From: Enterovibrio coralii
GTDB taxonomy: Bacteria > Pseudomonadota > Gammaproteobacteria > Enterobacterales > Vibrionaceae
NCBI RefSeq assembly: GCF_001559595.1
Contig: NZ_LNTY01000006.1
Location: 186,001-250,000, forward strand
Reading direction: 5' to 3'
Length of the DNA: 64,000 nt
Each line of letters starts with the position of its first letter. Positions within the stretch are counted from its first letter, which is position 1. Shown in pieces: positions 46,211-56,750 of this stretch. The position numbers and the translations under genes are program-made. The notes under the pieces are model-generated. The model saw only the letters and a list, made by a program, of their open reading frames with translations, did no database searches and was not told the DNA's origin.

Positions 46211-47760
46211 ATGGACAATTGGATGTCTGCAGCTGCAAAACTTACTGTATCTAGAAACGTTCGTGATCTGTCAAAAGCACTGTGTGAATTTATTCAAGAT
46301 CTCGAAGGTATCTCAAATGGCTGGGTTATCTCGCCTTGTTCACAAGGTCGAGAACTCAATGTTGAAGGTGATGGCGCAACGTTTCATTGGAAAGTCGATG
46401 ATTTCAGTCATCCCTTCTCACATGTTTTGCAGTCCGGTTCGCCGATGCTGCTTGATGCGGAGAAACTGAATTACTGGCTTGAGAATGATGTTTTCAAAAC
46501 GCTTATAAGTGGCGGATGTCCCCGAGACAGTATCCTGATATCACCATTTAGAACACTTGACGGTACAGTGAAATCTATCGCTGCGTTGACGGGGAAGTAT
46601 GCAAACCTTAGTGCACTTCTTGCCAATGAACAATGGAACTATGTCGGGCAGATATACAGTAATCAGCACGCGATGTTAACTCAGCTAGGGTTGGAAAATA
46701 GTCAAAAGCATGCGCTTGTTTCGTCCATTGCTTCACTCAAAGAAAATGTAGAGAAACAAGAAAGGGAGTTTGAGCTAAAAAAGGTGTTGATTGGTTCGAG
46801 CCAGAAGATGTCGGACATGCGAGAAAAGGTATCGAAATCCGCTCGTTCCATGCTCAATGTCTTAATTTCAGGAGAGACAGGGACTGGAAAAGAGCTGGTC
46901 GCGAGAGCGGTACACGAACTCTCTGATCGAAAGGGAAAACCCTTTATCGCTATCAATTGCGCCGCTATCCCAGAGAACTTGTTGGAAAGTGAGCTGTTTG
47001 GCCATGTCAAAGGCGCATTTTCGGGTGCCGACAGAGCAAAAACAGGACTGATTGCTGAGTCTGATGGTGGAACACTTTTCCTCGACGAGATCGGCGACAT
47101 GCCGCTTAACCTACAAGCCAAACTGCTGCGCGTTTTAGAGTCGAGGGCCTTTCGCCCTGTGGGCGGTTCGAAGGAAATCAGTGTCAATTTCCGGTTGGTA
47201 TCCGCCACACACGTTCAGCTTGAAGAAAAAACTGACCGCGGCGAGTTTAGAAGCGATTTGTATTATCGCTTAAATCAGTTCCCAATCGCTGTTCCTGCTC
47301 TTAGAGAGAGAAAAGAAGACATTCCTCAACTGTGTACGAAGTTCTTCAAGGGTTATCGGCAAGCGCACGGTGCAATATCGAACGTATTAGCTTTACCGCG
47401 CTTGACTTGCTCTCACGTCACTCGTTTCCAGGTAACGTTAGAGAGCTAAAAAACCTTATCGAATACGCGTGCGCAATCTCGGGTAACAGCACAGAAATCG
47501 GTCCCTGTAGCATCAGTGAGCGTGTTTTAGAACAGCGCATGCCATATCAAGCCAGTAATGATGAGTCCTTACCTGACAGTTACTTAGGCGTGGATATGTC
47601 CAACATAGATAACTTAAAAGCCGCAGTACAAAGCTTTGAAATCAATGTCATACGCTCTAGGTTAACCAGCTTTGGTGGAGACAGGTCGAAAGCTGCAGAG
47701 AGTCTAGGGCTTCCCAAGCGCACACTCGCCCACAAATGCCTGAAGATGGAGATTGATTGA
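46211..47760 (+). pseudogene. vasH: Sigma-54-dependent activator of type VI genes (VasH), one frame break
   Basis: About 516 residues when joined. The start is ATG at 46211 with GGGGAG in front. Residues 1-190 form a GAF-like sensor region. The AAA+ domain has Walker [16 protein letters not shown], the sigma-54 loop [17 protein letters not shown] (GAFSGA in place of GAFTGA), and Walker [14 protein letters not shown]. The frame is lost at about 47369 in a GG pair: [10 protein letters not shown] should read AHG(G/C)[13 protein letters not shown], then [20 protein letters not shown], and the Fis-type HTH ending SKAAESLGLPKRTLAHKC. One missing base. VasH activates hcp/vgrG operons with sigma-54. 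Confidence 0.9.
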
Positions 47761-47763
47761 CGC

Positions 47764-48441
47764 ATGTTTTCGCATGGCATTTTTTCAGTGGCGGCAGTGG
47801 TTTTGTCGATGAGCCTTTTTACGCCTGTTTTTTCTTATGCCGTTGAGCCAACGGATAAACGGATAGAACAAGCAAGGGTATGCACGACGGTGGCGAATCG
47901 ATTAGCGCGGCTTTCATGCTTTGACGGCGTTTTTGACACCCCAGTTGGTGAACAAATGACATCTCAATTCACGCCAGAAAAAGCACCTTCATGGCACTTG
48001 GCAAAACAGAGCGAGGCCAAAAGAGGGGAAAGAGAAGAGGGCTTACTGCTTAATCAGGCAGATGCAAAAGGGGAAGCGTCGGAGGTATGGCTTACCTCGA
48101 GCGCAATTTCAACGGATTCGACTTTCGCTCCAATCTTAGTGCTCAGTTGTGTTGACGATATCAGCCGTGTCGAGCTCGCTGTGACCAATTCCATCAACGT
48201 TGGGAGGGTCACTATTACGACCTATGCACAAGGGTCAGACACACGCGCTTGGACAAGCGATGAGTCGGGGTATGTGCTAAGTGCCGGAAGGGGGTTACCC
48301 GCCATTGAACTGATGAAAAGCATGCTCAATGCATCGACCGTCTTTGTTCGCTCCAACCATAAGGAAGTGACTGAAGCTCGCTTCGACATAAGCAACATTC
48401 GTTCAGTCATTAAGCCGCTACGAAAAAGTTGTGGGTGGTAA
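47764..48441 (+). CDS. vasI: Type VI secretion-associated protein VasI/TagO
   Basis: 225 residues, ATG at 47764. A Sec signal (VAAVVLSMSLFTPVFSYAVE) precedes ARVCTTVANRLARLSCFDGVFD, which is the start of the VasI/TagO family; the second part ends LSCVDDISRVELAVTN and RSVIKPLRKSCGW. A periplasmic accessory protein of unknown mechanism. Its stop overlaps the next ATG (TAATG). Confidence 0.88.
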   Translation: MFSHGIFSVAAVVLSMSLFTPVFSYAVEPTDKRIEQARVCTTVANRLARLSCFDGVFDTPVGEQMTSQFTPEKAPSWHLAKQSEAKRGEREEGLLLNQADAKGEASEVWLTSSAISTDSTFAPILVLSCVDDISRVELAVTNSINVGRVTITTYAQGSDTRAWTSDESGYVLSAGRGLPAIELMKSMLNASTVFVRSNHKEVTEARFDISNIRSVIKPLRKSCGW

Positions 48442-49862
48442 TGCGCATGGATAGGAGTAACTATCGAGCCAGACTTCTTGCGCCCATTGATGGAATACAT
48501 CGTGTTGGAGAAATGGTTGATGACGATGCTCGCCTTGATTTCATAGAGGCGCAGATGATGAAGATTGGTTCGTTAGCGCATGGCGACGTTAAATGGGGCG
48601 AAGCGGAGAGCAATGCGATTGTGCTGCTCGAGCAAAAGACCAAAGACGTTAAAGTGTTGGCGCATTTGCTGCGTTGTCTACAGCACAAGCTGACTGCGGA
48701 TAAGTTCTTGCTTTCAATCCAACTGCTTACGGACTTTATCGGTGAGTTCTGGGAGGAGTGCTACCCCGTCCCAGGTACTAAGGGTGAAACCATTCGTAAA
48801 CGGTTTTTTACTCAAATTATTCAGCGCAAAGAAGCGAGCTTACAAAGCGCGGATTTTTCCCGCATCACAGATACCCAAAATAGTGAAATAGAAACAGCAT
48901 TGAATGCTCTGAAGGCTTTAGTTGATGACAAGAACCTTCCGAGTGACTCCTTAATAACGGTCGCGTCACAATTCAAAAAATTGAGCAGTCAGATAAAAAC
49001 AAAAGAGGAGCTTGATCCCCAAGCAGACAAAAGCGTTCAAACCGAAAACATCACATCCGAACAAACGTCAGTGAATGACGCATTGGTTAATTTTGACTGT
49101 AGCACTGAAAGAGCGGCGAAACATACCTTGCTTAAAGCCGCTGACTTCATGACGGAGTTGGAAGGAGGACGGTCGCTTTCATTACGACTTAGACGTTTTG
49201 CGATCTGGTTTTCAATTACCTCACCGCCAGAATCTGACCATTTGATGGAAACGCCGCTGATGCCGGTGTCTGCGGAACGAATCTCTGAATATGAGGATTG
49301 CTTGTTGTCAGGGGCAGATCTCGCACTATGGCGCAAAGTCGAGCAGAGCCTAACTGTTTCACCGTATTGGATTGATGGGCATTACCTCAGCTACCGAATT
49401 GCAGCAAAGCTCGGCAAGTTCGATGAAGCCAAAGCGATAGCATTTGAAGTGAAGAGCTTTGTAGAGCGTCTGCCTGACTTATTGGAACTGAAGTTCAAAG
49501 GTGGAATGCCATTTATCAATGAGTCGACGCGTCAGTGGCTCAGTGAAGGTGACAATAACCCTTTAGCTGTACAAGAAGAAAGAAGCTGGGATAACAAACG
49601 CAAAGAGGCTTTTTCCTTGGCTGAGGGCGGTGGTCTCTCTGATGCTTTGTTGATGTTAAATACAGGACTCGCCAACGCAGAAGAACCAAGAGAGCGATTC
49701 TATTGGCGACTGATCTCTGCAGAGCTCATGGATCATCACGAGCTATCCGCCATGGCAGAACAAGAATATGGAACATTGTTAAAGCAAATCTCTTCAGCAA
49801 CGCTCGCTGATTGGGAACCTTCACTTATTAAACACTTAGAAAACATCGCCGACTCAAGATAG
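48441..49862 (+). CDS. tssA: Type VI secretion protein TssA (VasJ)
   Basis: 473 residues from the ATG at 48441 (a second ATG lies at 48447). The ImpA-N domain is seen in YRARLLAPIDGIHRVGE, DARLDFIEAQMMKIGS and LTDFIGEFWEECYPVPGTKG. The C-terminal part has SPYWIDGHYLSYRIAAKLG and is the VasJ type. TssA guides baseplate placement and sheath growth. 19 bases before tssM. Confidence 0.92.
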   Translation: MRMDRSNYRARLLAPIDGIHRVGEMVDDDARLDFIEAQMMKIGSLAHGDVKWGEAESNAIVLLEQKTKDVKVLAHLLRCLQHKLTADKFLLSIQLLTDFIGEFWEECYPVPGTKGETIRKRFFTQIIQRKEASLQSADFSRITDTQNSEIETALNALKALVDDKNLPSDSLITVASQFKKLSSQIKTKEELDPQADKSVQTENITSEQTSVNDALVNFDCSTERAAKHTLLKAADFMTELEGGRSLSLRLRRFAIWFSITSPPESDHLMETPLMPVSAERISEYEDCLLSGADLALWRKVEQSLTVSPYWIDGHYLSYRIAAKLGKFDEAKAIAFEVKSFVERLPDLLELKFKGGMPFINESTRQWLSEGDNNPLAVQEERSWDNKRKEAFSLAEGGGLSDALLMLNTGLANAEEPRERFYWRLISAELMDHHELSAMAEQEYGTLLKQISSATLADWEPSLIKHLENIADSR

Positions 49863-49881
49863 CGATCAGGGAACGACCACT

Positions 49882-52800
49882 ATGTTCAGTAAGCTCAAAT
49901 CCGTATTTTCAGCCTTAATGCCTTCTATTCGCGCTTCGCTCCCGATTTTGATGTTTCTGTTATTGGTCATCTTAATCGTGGCTATATGGGCAGTGGGGTC
50001 TTGGCTAACAGTTTATGATTACAGGCCTCTCGACACGCTTGGGGAAAAGGCGTTAACCACGGCAATGTTGCTGCTTATTTGGGCGGCAGTATGGGGCGTT
50101 AGACAATGGCGAAAACTCACCATCTATCAACAAAAAGCGAGGCGAGAATTTGAGCTTCAGGAAGACCCGATAAAGCGGTTTGAAGAACAACAAGGTACTG
50201 AACTCAATCGTGTCATCGACTCACTAAAAGAAGCACTTGGCAGAAAAAACTATTTGTATGCGTTGCCTTGGTACTTGTTTTTAGGTGAAGAAAACTCAGG
50301 TAAAACCAGCCTTATTCATCGCTCTGGGCAAGAGTTTTCTTTTTCTTCCCACCTGCGCGGTGCATCAAAAGCTAAAGGTAGTCTCCCTTTCAATATTGAT
50401 TGGTGGGCGGGTCGTGAATCAGTGGTGATTGACTTCGGAGAGCGTGATAACGCAAGGTGCGTTGGATGATGAAGGGGCGGGCGAGTTACCTGAACGGCTA
50501 TGGAAACACTTCCTGAATTGGTTAACGGCGACTCGCCACCAAAAGCCGTTAAATGGCATTGTTATAACCATTGATATTGCCAAACTTGCTAATTCGACAG
50601 TGAGCGAGAGAAAAGCGCAAGCCGCTGTCATTCGATCACGGTTGAATGAACTCATGCGTGAATTATCGCATTGCCCTCCCGTCTATGTTTCGCTAACCAA
50701 GTTAGATCTTATCGCGGGTTTCACCTCCTATTTTTCTGCTCTCAACAAGGAAGACAAAGAAAAGCCACTTGGTTTTACCTTTAGCTATGAAAACAATGAT
50801 TGGAAAACTGAGTTTGAGCAGCAGTACGCATTGCTGACTGAGTATCTGGGGCGTTTACTGCCAAATGCCCTTGTTCGTGTTGACGATAGTGAAGAGAGAA
50901 TTGCCGTATATAGCTTCCAGCGTCAGATCGCGGGGCTCCAAGATGTGATCGCTCAACATCTAAAAGATACCTTTGCCGAAGACCACTATTCATCACCACC
51001 AAATTTGCGTGGCGTTTACTTTTCATCGGTATTCCAGCAAGGCGTGCCAACGAACGCATTCATTAACTCCGCTGCTCGTCGCTATCAATTGTCAGACATA
51101 GCGAATGCCGCTCAAACCGCGAAACATTCAACCACCTATTTCGTGCGACGCTTGTTCACCGACATTGTCTACCGTGAATCTGGTTTAGCCGCAGACAGTC
51201 AGCGTGCGCAAAAGCACTATCAACGTTCGCTAGTATTTTCGGGGTTGGCATTTGGTGTGGTTGGGATTCTTCTGGTGGGGGCTTGGCACAAATATTACCA
51301 AGAAAACCAAGCGCACACGCAAGTGGCGTTAGAGAAAGTAAGAGAGTTTGAGAAAGTCACCAAAGGGGCAAAACATATCACCTCTGAAAAAGACTTGGTT
51401 GCTCAATTGAACCTCGTGAAAGAGGCGGGGCACTTAATGAGTGATGTGAATGACAACGTCCTTTCTTTGTCCGGCTTTGGCCTTCAGCGAGGCGACAAAG
51501 TTAGCGTCGAGCTTAACAATGCGTATGACTCGCTCATTGAGAGCCAATATCTCCCTTATCTCATGAGGATTGTTGCCTTCGATATGGCTCAAGCGACCAA
51601 CGATGAGGAAAAGCTTTCTGCTCTTCGTGTGTATCGTATGCTAACGGATGCGTCTGGACGAAACAGCCATGTAGTCGACGATTATTTTGCCAAGTATTGG
51701 CAAGGACAATATGAAGGTGACAAGGAGATGCAAGTGGGATTGGCTCGTCACCTTGCCTACGTTCTTGACACATCGGATTTCTCCCGTGAGCGTGGAGAAG
51801 GTTACGAACTGGCCGAAGCAGCAATGCAGCCCTATGACACCTTGGTGAAGACAACGCAGCATCACTTGTTAGGTATTCCATTAGAGCAACGTGTGTATAT
51901 GGGCCTCAAGAAAGAAGCGACCGCTGTTCTTGGCTCGCCTGTGCGTATTTCATCAGAAATCGGCCCAGTATTTGACATGGTTTTTGTTAAGAAAGATCAA
52001 AACAATCAAACCATGGAAGTACCAAGGTTCTTATCTAAGCAAGGGTTTGATACTTACTTCCTGCCAAATCTGCAAAAGGTGACGGATCTGGCTTTGGTTG
52101 ATACTTGGGTGCTTGGTTTGGCTTCAAGCACTGATTTCTCAGAGAAAGATAGAGTCGCCCTTCAAGATAAGATTAAAGATCAGTACATCGCAGACTACTC
52201 TCTCACTTGGCGTAGCGCGGTTAACAATCTTGATGTTCGCTATTTCGAGGACATTTTTGATGGCGTGTTGGTATTAGAAAGCGTGGTGGGGAATCATCAG
52301 CCACTCCACCGTTTGTTAGAAGAAGTCACTGAAAACACCAACTTGTTTCCCGACCTTCCTGAGGATGACAAGGCCAGAGCGGAACTCATCAAGTCTGTTG
52401 AATATGGTGTAGCGGCGAAACTTGATGGCCAATTCGCCAGGCTGAATGAACTGGCGAACGTTCAGGAAGGCTCCCCGATTTACTTTGAAGAGTCGATGGA
52501 AGCGGTGTCCCATCTGCTTGCCTACATGCGAATGCTGGCTGAATCCCAAAACGTCGGAAAAGCCGCATTGGATGCAACCAAGTCTCGGCTAATGCTAAAT
52601 GACGCGGATCCTATCTATGTCCTTCAACAAGTTTCAGATGGCTTACCTGCCCCGTACAATGCAATGTTTTACACCTTGGCGCAGGAGAGTTGGCTGGTGG
52701 TTCAAAACGAAGCGTTAAGATACCTAGAGGAAAAGTGGAAGTTTGAGGTCTATGAGGAGTTCAGGTCTAAACTGGCTTCGCGCTATCCGTTCAACCACAG

Positions 52801-53413
52801 AGCAAGAAAGGATGTTGCGTTAGAAGATTTTGAAGCCTTCTTCGCGCCCGATGGTACGTTATCCACCTTTTATCGTGAAGATCTTGCTCCACTTTTAGAG
52901 AACGCCAGCAGTCTTGATATATACAGTGACGAAGCCTTCGTTAGCAGACAGTTTTTGAAGCAATTTGAAATTGCCAAGTCGATTCAGCAGGCCTTTTTCA
53001 ATCGAAAAGGGGTCTTAGATGTGGCGTTTTCCATTGAGCCATTGGAATTGAGTCCGAACCAAAGGCGCTCAGTGATTAACGTGGATGGACAATACGTGGA
53101 ATACAGTCACGGGCCGCGGAAAAATATCGAGCTAATTTGGCCTAACACCTTACGAAGAGAAGCGGTAAGCCGAGTAACTTTGGTGCCAATTCCTGCTGAC
53201 CAATCACCGCGCAGTGTGTCGGTAAAAGGGCCTTGGTCTTTCTTTCGATTGCTTGACAGAGCTGAAGTTGTTGGCTCCAGCGCGACAAGCGTGGACTACC
53301 AATTTGATATCGACGATGGAAAAGTGAAGTACAGACTGCACTCAGAAGAGGACAGCAACCCGTTCACCATGAGCACATTTAAAAACTTCAAATTGGCTAA
53401 AAACATGTATTAA
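49882..53413 (+). pseudogene. tssM: Type VI secretion membrane protein TssM (IcmF/VasK), one frame break
   Basis: About 1177 residues when joined. Two N-terminal membrane helices (ILMFLLLVILIVAIWAVGSW; ALTTAMLLLIWAAVWGVRQW), then the IcmF GTPase-like domain with Walker A FLGEENSGKTSLIHR. The frame is lost at about 50437-50443: IDFGERDNARCVG stops, while the next frame gives SESVITQGALDDEGAGELPE. A shift of +1 or a loss of two bases (an AG in GGAGAG) would explain it. A third helix (LVFSGLAFGVVGILLVGAWH) leads into the large periplasmic part, which reaches TssJ. Last gene of the cluster; vasL, hcp and vgrG are not next to it. Confidence 0.92.
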
Positions 53414-53579
53414 TTTGCCTGATGACAGAGATGTTCCCAATAAAACGACGGTGCAGCGTAATCAGGGTTTTTGAGGAATATCTCTCATCATGATTTAAAA
53501 CTCAAACCGCAATTACAGTCAGGTGGAAGCGTAGCTGGTACTGTAAGCTATTGAAAAAGCGGATTTGAGTGGAACTTAT

Positions 53580-54449
53580 ATGACGGTGAAACACCCTCGG
53601 CTGGAGTTGGCGAGAGCGTTTATTGATTTGAACTTTGACGAAGATTTGGACGTGGAGAAACTAAGCCGAGTTGCATGTTTGTCTAAGTTTCATTTTCACC
53701 GTCAGTTTTCCAGCCGATATGGGGTGAGTGTGGCGAATTATGTTCGTCTCTTGAGACTGAAAAAAGCCTCGTACCTTCTTGTTTACCATCCCAAAATGTC
53801 AGTCACCGAAATCGCGTTGGATAGTTGCTACGAAACCAGTGAGTCATTTTCGCGTGCTTTTCGACGTGTCTTTGGTGTTTCTCCGAGTGAGTTTCGTTTG
53901 GCACCCGATTGGTCTCCCTGGGAAAAACGCTTTGAGGCGATATATCGCCTTCGCAATGATCCCAATTTAAACCAAGCAGATTTTGAGGTTGAAGTTGTTC
54001 AGTTTGAAGCGGTCGATATTGTCGTACTTGAACATCGAGCACCGCCTATCCAATTCGTAGAGAGTGTGGCCAAGTTCAGGAGTTGGGTGGACAAGCAAAA
54101 GATGGGGGCTAAACAGCCTCGCTTGTTCAATCTGTTCTATGACGACCCAAGTAAGATTGAAGATCTCTCGAAGTATCGTATGGACATTGGCTGTGAGTTT
54201 AATAATCGAATGGATATATCCTGCGGAACCATCGTGAAAAAACAGATCCCGGCAGGGAGATGCGCAAAACTCAGGTTTGTTGGTAGCAGCGACTCTTTCG
54301 GCATTGCTATCTACTACCTGCTGTACCAGTGGTTAGCTGCTTCAGGAGAGCAAATGCGAAACTATCCAATCATATTGGAGCGTTTCAATCACTTTCCTTT
54401 TATCAAGGAAAACGAAGCCATTACGGATATTTACTTACCGCTCCAATAG
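53580..54449 (+). CDS. AraC-family regulator with GyrI-like domain
   Basis: 289 residues from the ATG at 53580 (a TTG at 53565 is the frame's upstream end). Two AraC helix-turn-helix motifs: DVEKLSRVACLSKFHFHRQF and SVTEIALDSCYETSESFSRAF with the FGVSPSEFR end. The C-terminal 150 residues (VEVVQFEAVDIVVLEHRAPP) are GyrI-like, a small-molecule binding fold of the SOUL/BmrR type. It probably answers a cytoplasmic ligand. Convergent with glcF, so not the obvious regulator of the glycolate genes. The target is unknown. Confidence 0.85.
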   Translation: MTVKHPRLELARAFIDLNFDEDLDVEKLSRVACLSKFHFHRQFSSRYGVSVANYVRLLRLKKASYLLVYHPKMSVTEIALDSCYETSESFSRAFRRVFGVSPSEFRLAPDWSPWEKRFEAIYRLRNDPNLNQADFEVEVVQFEAVDIVVLEHRAPPIQFVESVAKFRSWVDKQKMGAKQPRLFNLFYDDPSKIEDLSKYRMDIGCEFNNRMDISCGTIVKKQIPAGRCAKLRFVGSSDSFGIAIYYLLYQWLAASGEQMRNYPIILERFNHFPFIKENEAITDIYLPLQ

Positions 54450-54457
54450 TGCGTTAT

Positions 54458-55684
54458 TTAGTCTTCGAGACGGTCTGCCACCATTTCTATCCAATGTTTG
54501 ACGGGCTTTTCAGTGCCGGATTCAAGGTGCAATTGGCAGCCAATATTTGCGGTCACGATGACATCGGGATTGTTCACGCTTAACGCACCTAGCTTCCGCT
54601 TCTTCAATCGGTTACTGAGTTCGGGCTGTAACAGGGAATAACTGCCTGCAGAGCCGCAACACAAGTGATCTTCATTTGTAGGAACAGTGTGAAACCCGAG
54701 CTTTTTAAATACCGATGCATATTCTTCTTTGAGTTTTAAACCATGATGCAATGTGCATGGACAATGAACGGCTAAACGTTCGTTGTTATCTGGCTTAAAA
54801 GGTAACGTTGCAGTGTCTTCTGCGAGTATCACTTCGCTAAGATCCTTGGCAAGCGATGCAACTTTTTCTGCTTTCGAGTAGTAGATTTCGTCTCCGATAA
54901 ATAAGCTTGGGTAATCTTTGATGCTTACGCCGCACCCCGAGGCAGAAATAACAATGGTTTCTGCACCAGATTCGATGTATGGCCACCAATTGTCGATGTT
55001 TTCTTTGGCTTGTTTGATTGCTCGTTCTCGTTCTGCGAGATGAAGGTTTAACGCGCCGCAGCAGCCTTCGTTTTTGACGGTAATAAGCGCAATGTCTAAG
55101 TGACTAAGGACTTTCTTAGCCGCAGCAAGAGTATTCGGTGTCAGCGAAGATTGGACACAGCCCTGAAAGCCAATCATTGTGCGCGATGCACGAGCGTTTG
55201 TTTCCTTGTAGCGAAGCGAAACATCTTTGGGTAGCTTGCTTTTAATGTGTTCAGGAAGCACTGACCTGAATGTGTTTAAAACACCAAACCCTAGATTTAC
55301 CCATTTGCGGTTTGGCAAAAATCGGGTGAGTACAAATCGCATTAGGCGTTCTTTGAGTGGCCTTGGTACATGCTTTTCAATATGCTCGCGGCCAATGTCT
55401 AACAAGATGCTGTATTGGACGCCAGATGGACATGTGGTCTCGCAATTTCGGCATGTGAGGCAGCGGTCTAGGTGTTTTTGTGTTTTGGCTGAAAATTCTT
55501 CCCCTTCAAGCATGTTTTTGATGAGGTAGATGCGTCCGCGCGGACCATCTCGCTCGTCGTTGAGTTCTTGGTAAGTGGGGCAGGTGGCATTACAAAATCC
55601 ACAATGTACGCATTTCCGTAAGATATCTTCTGCCGTTTGTCCAGCGTGCGTCTGAAGCAAATCTTGCTCTAGGGATGTCTTCAT
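54458..55684 (-). CDS. glcF: Glycolate oxidase iron-sulfur subunit
   Basis: 408 residues from the ATG at 55684, overlapping the glcE stop (ATGA). Two 4Fe-4S ferredoxin motifs: CVHCGFCNATCPTY and CLTCRNCETTCPSG. Two CCG domains follow: EGCCGALNLHL and LCCGSAGSYSLLQPE. GlcF takes electrons from the flavin subunits GlcD/GlcE to the quinone pool as glycolate is oxidised to glyoxylate. Length fits the family. Confidence 0.94.
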   Translation of the reverse strand: MKTSLEQDLLQTHAGQTAEDILRKCVHCGFCNATCPTYQELNDERDGPRGRIYLIKNMLEGEEFSAKTQKHLDRCLTCRNCETTCPSGVQYSILLDIGREHIEKHVPRPLKERLMRFVLTRFLPNRKWVNLGFGVLNTFRSVLPEHIKSKLPKDVSLRYKETNARASRTMIGFQGCVQSSLTPNTLAAAKKVLSHLDIALITVKNEGCCGALNLHLAERERAIKQAKENIDNWWPYIESGAETIVISASGCGVSIKDYPSLFIGDEIYYSKAEKVASLAKDLSEVILAEDTATLPFKPDNNERLAVHCPCTLHHGLKLKEEYASVFKKLGFHTVPTNEDHLCCGSAGSYSLLQPELSNRLKKRKLGALSVNNPDVIVTANIGCQLHLESGTEKPVKHWIEMVADRLED

Positions 55685-56750
55685 ACTTCCGCTCCCAACC
55701 AATAATACATCCGTCCTCTGTTGAAAAGGTTTTGCGGATCAAAGGCGTGCTTCAGTGAGATGTGAATGGCCTTTTCCGCGTCTGACTTAGGATGGAAGCA
55801 CTCGTTATGGTTGTCCTCGCTTCTAAAGCGCATAGCATGCCCACCATGCAATTCAGCGATTCTTGCCATTTCCGTTAATGACGCTTGAGAATGGACCCAT
55901 CGAGCTGCACCTCCCCAATCAATAAAGGTATCTTTTGCCAATTCAATGATAGGGCTGCTGGGTGCGATCGAAAGTCGAAACAAGTTATCTCTTGTTTTGA
56001 AAAACGGATGGCGGAAGTTTCTAATTGAACGCCAGAAAAGGTCTTGATTGTCGAGTTCCGTTCCCCCCAACGCATTGCGACATCGAGTAACACTTTGAGA
56101 GGCACCAGAAAGGCGAACGTAGAGATAACCTTGATACCATGCACTGCCGCTAACAGGAGAACCATTTGCGGCTAATTCGCGCATGGTTTTAATGGCGTCG
56201 ACCTGAGACATTTCCAAACGCATTGTCATCGTTTGAACGGGTATAGGTCTTACGCGTAACGTCACTTCGGTCAGAATGCCAAACGCGCCGAATGCGCCAG
56301 CTTGCAGTCTGGAAACATCATAGCCAGCCACGTTTTTCATCACCTGACCACCAAAGCGAAGGTGCTCACCTAGGCCGTTTATCAGTTTAACGCCCAGAAT
56401 GGCGTCACGAAGTGAACCACTATAAGGTCGCGATGCTCCGCTTAGCCCAGAGGCAACGGCACCACCCAGCGTTGCTTTCCCATTGAACGCAGGTGGCTCA
56501 CCAACCAGCATCTGATTGTTCTTCACGAGTGCAGCTTGCAGCTCGGAGATACGTGTGCCTGTGCGCGCACTAATGACAAGCTCGGACGGTTTATAAGAAA
56601 TGATCCCCTGATGCGCAGATAGGGAGACAGGCTCACCAATCGGTTCTCTGCCATAAAAAGCTTTCGAGTTGCCTCCCACAATATTGAGCGGCCTTTTGTC
56701 GACATAGCATCTTTGACCTGCTGGATTAACTCATTTGCTATATCACTCAT
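55681..56750 (-). pseudogene. glcE: Glycolate oxidase FAD-binding subunit GlcE, one frame break near the N-terminus
   Basis: About 356 residues when joined. The start is ATG at 56750, overlapping the glcD end by 8 bases: SDIANELIQQVKDAM. The frame is lost at about 56700-56706: MSTKGRSILWEA should read VDKRPLNIVGGNSKAFYGR, after which the FAD domain follows (VISARTGTRISELQAALVKN, GKATLGGAVASGLSGASRPY, KLINGLGEHLRFGGQVMKN). One missing base explains it. As given only the downstream frame (56679 to 55681) would make a long product and it lacks the first 24 residues. Confidence 0.9.
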
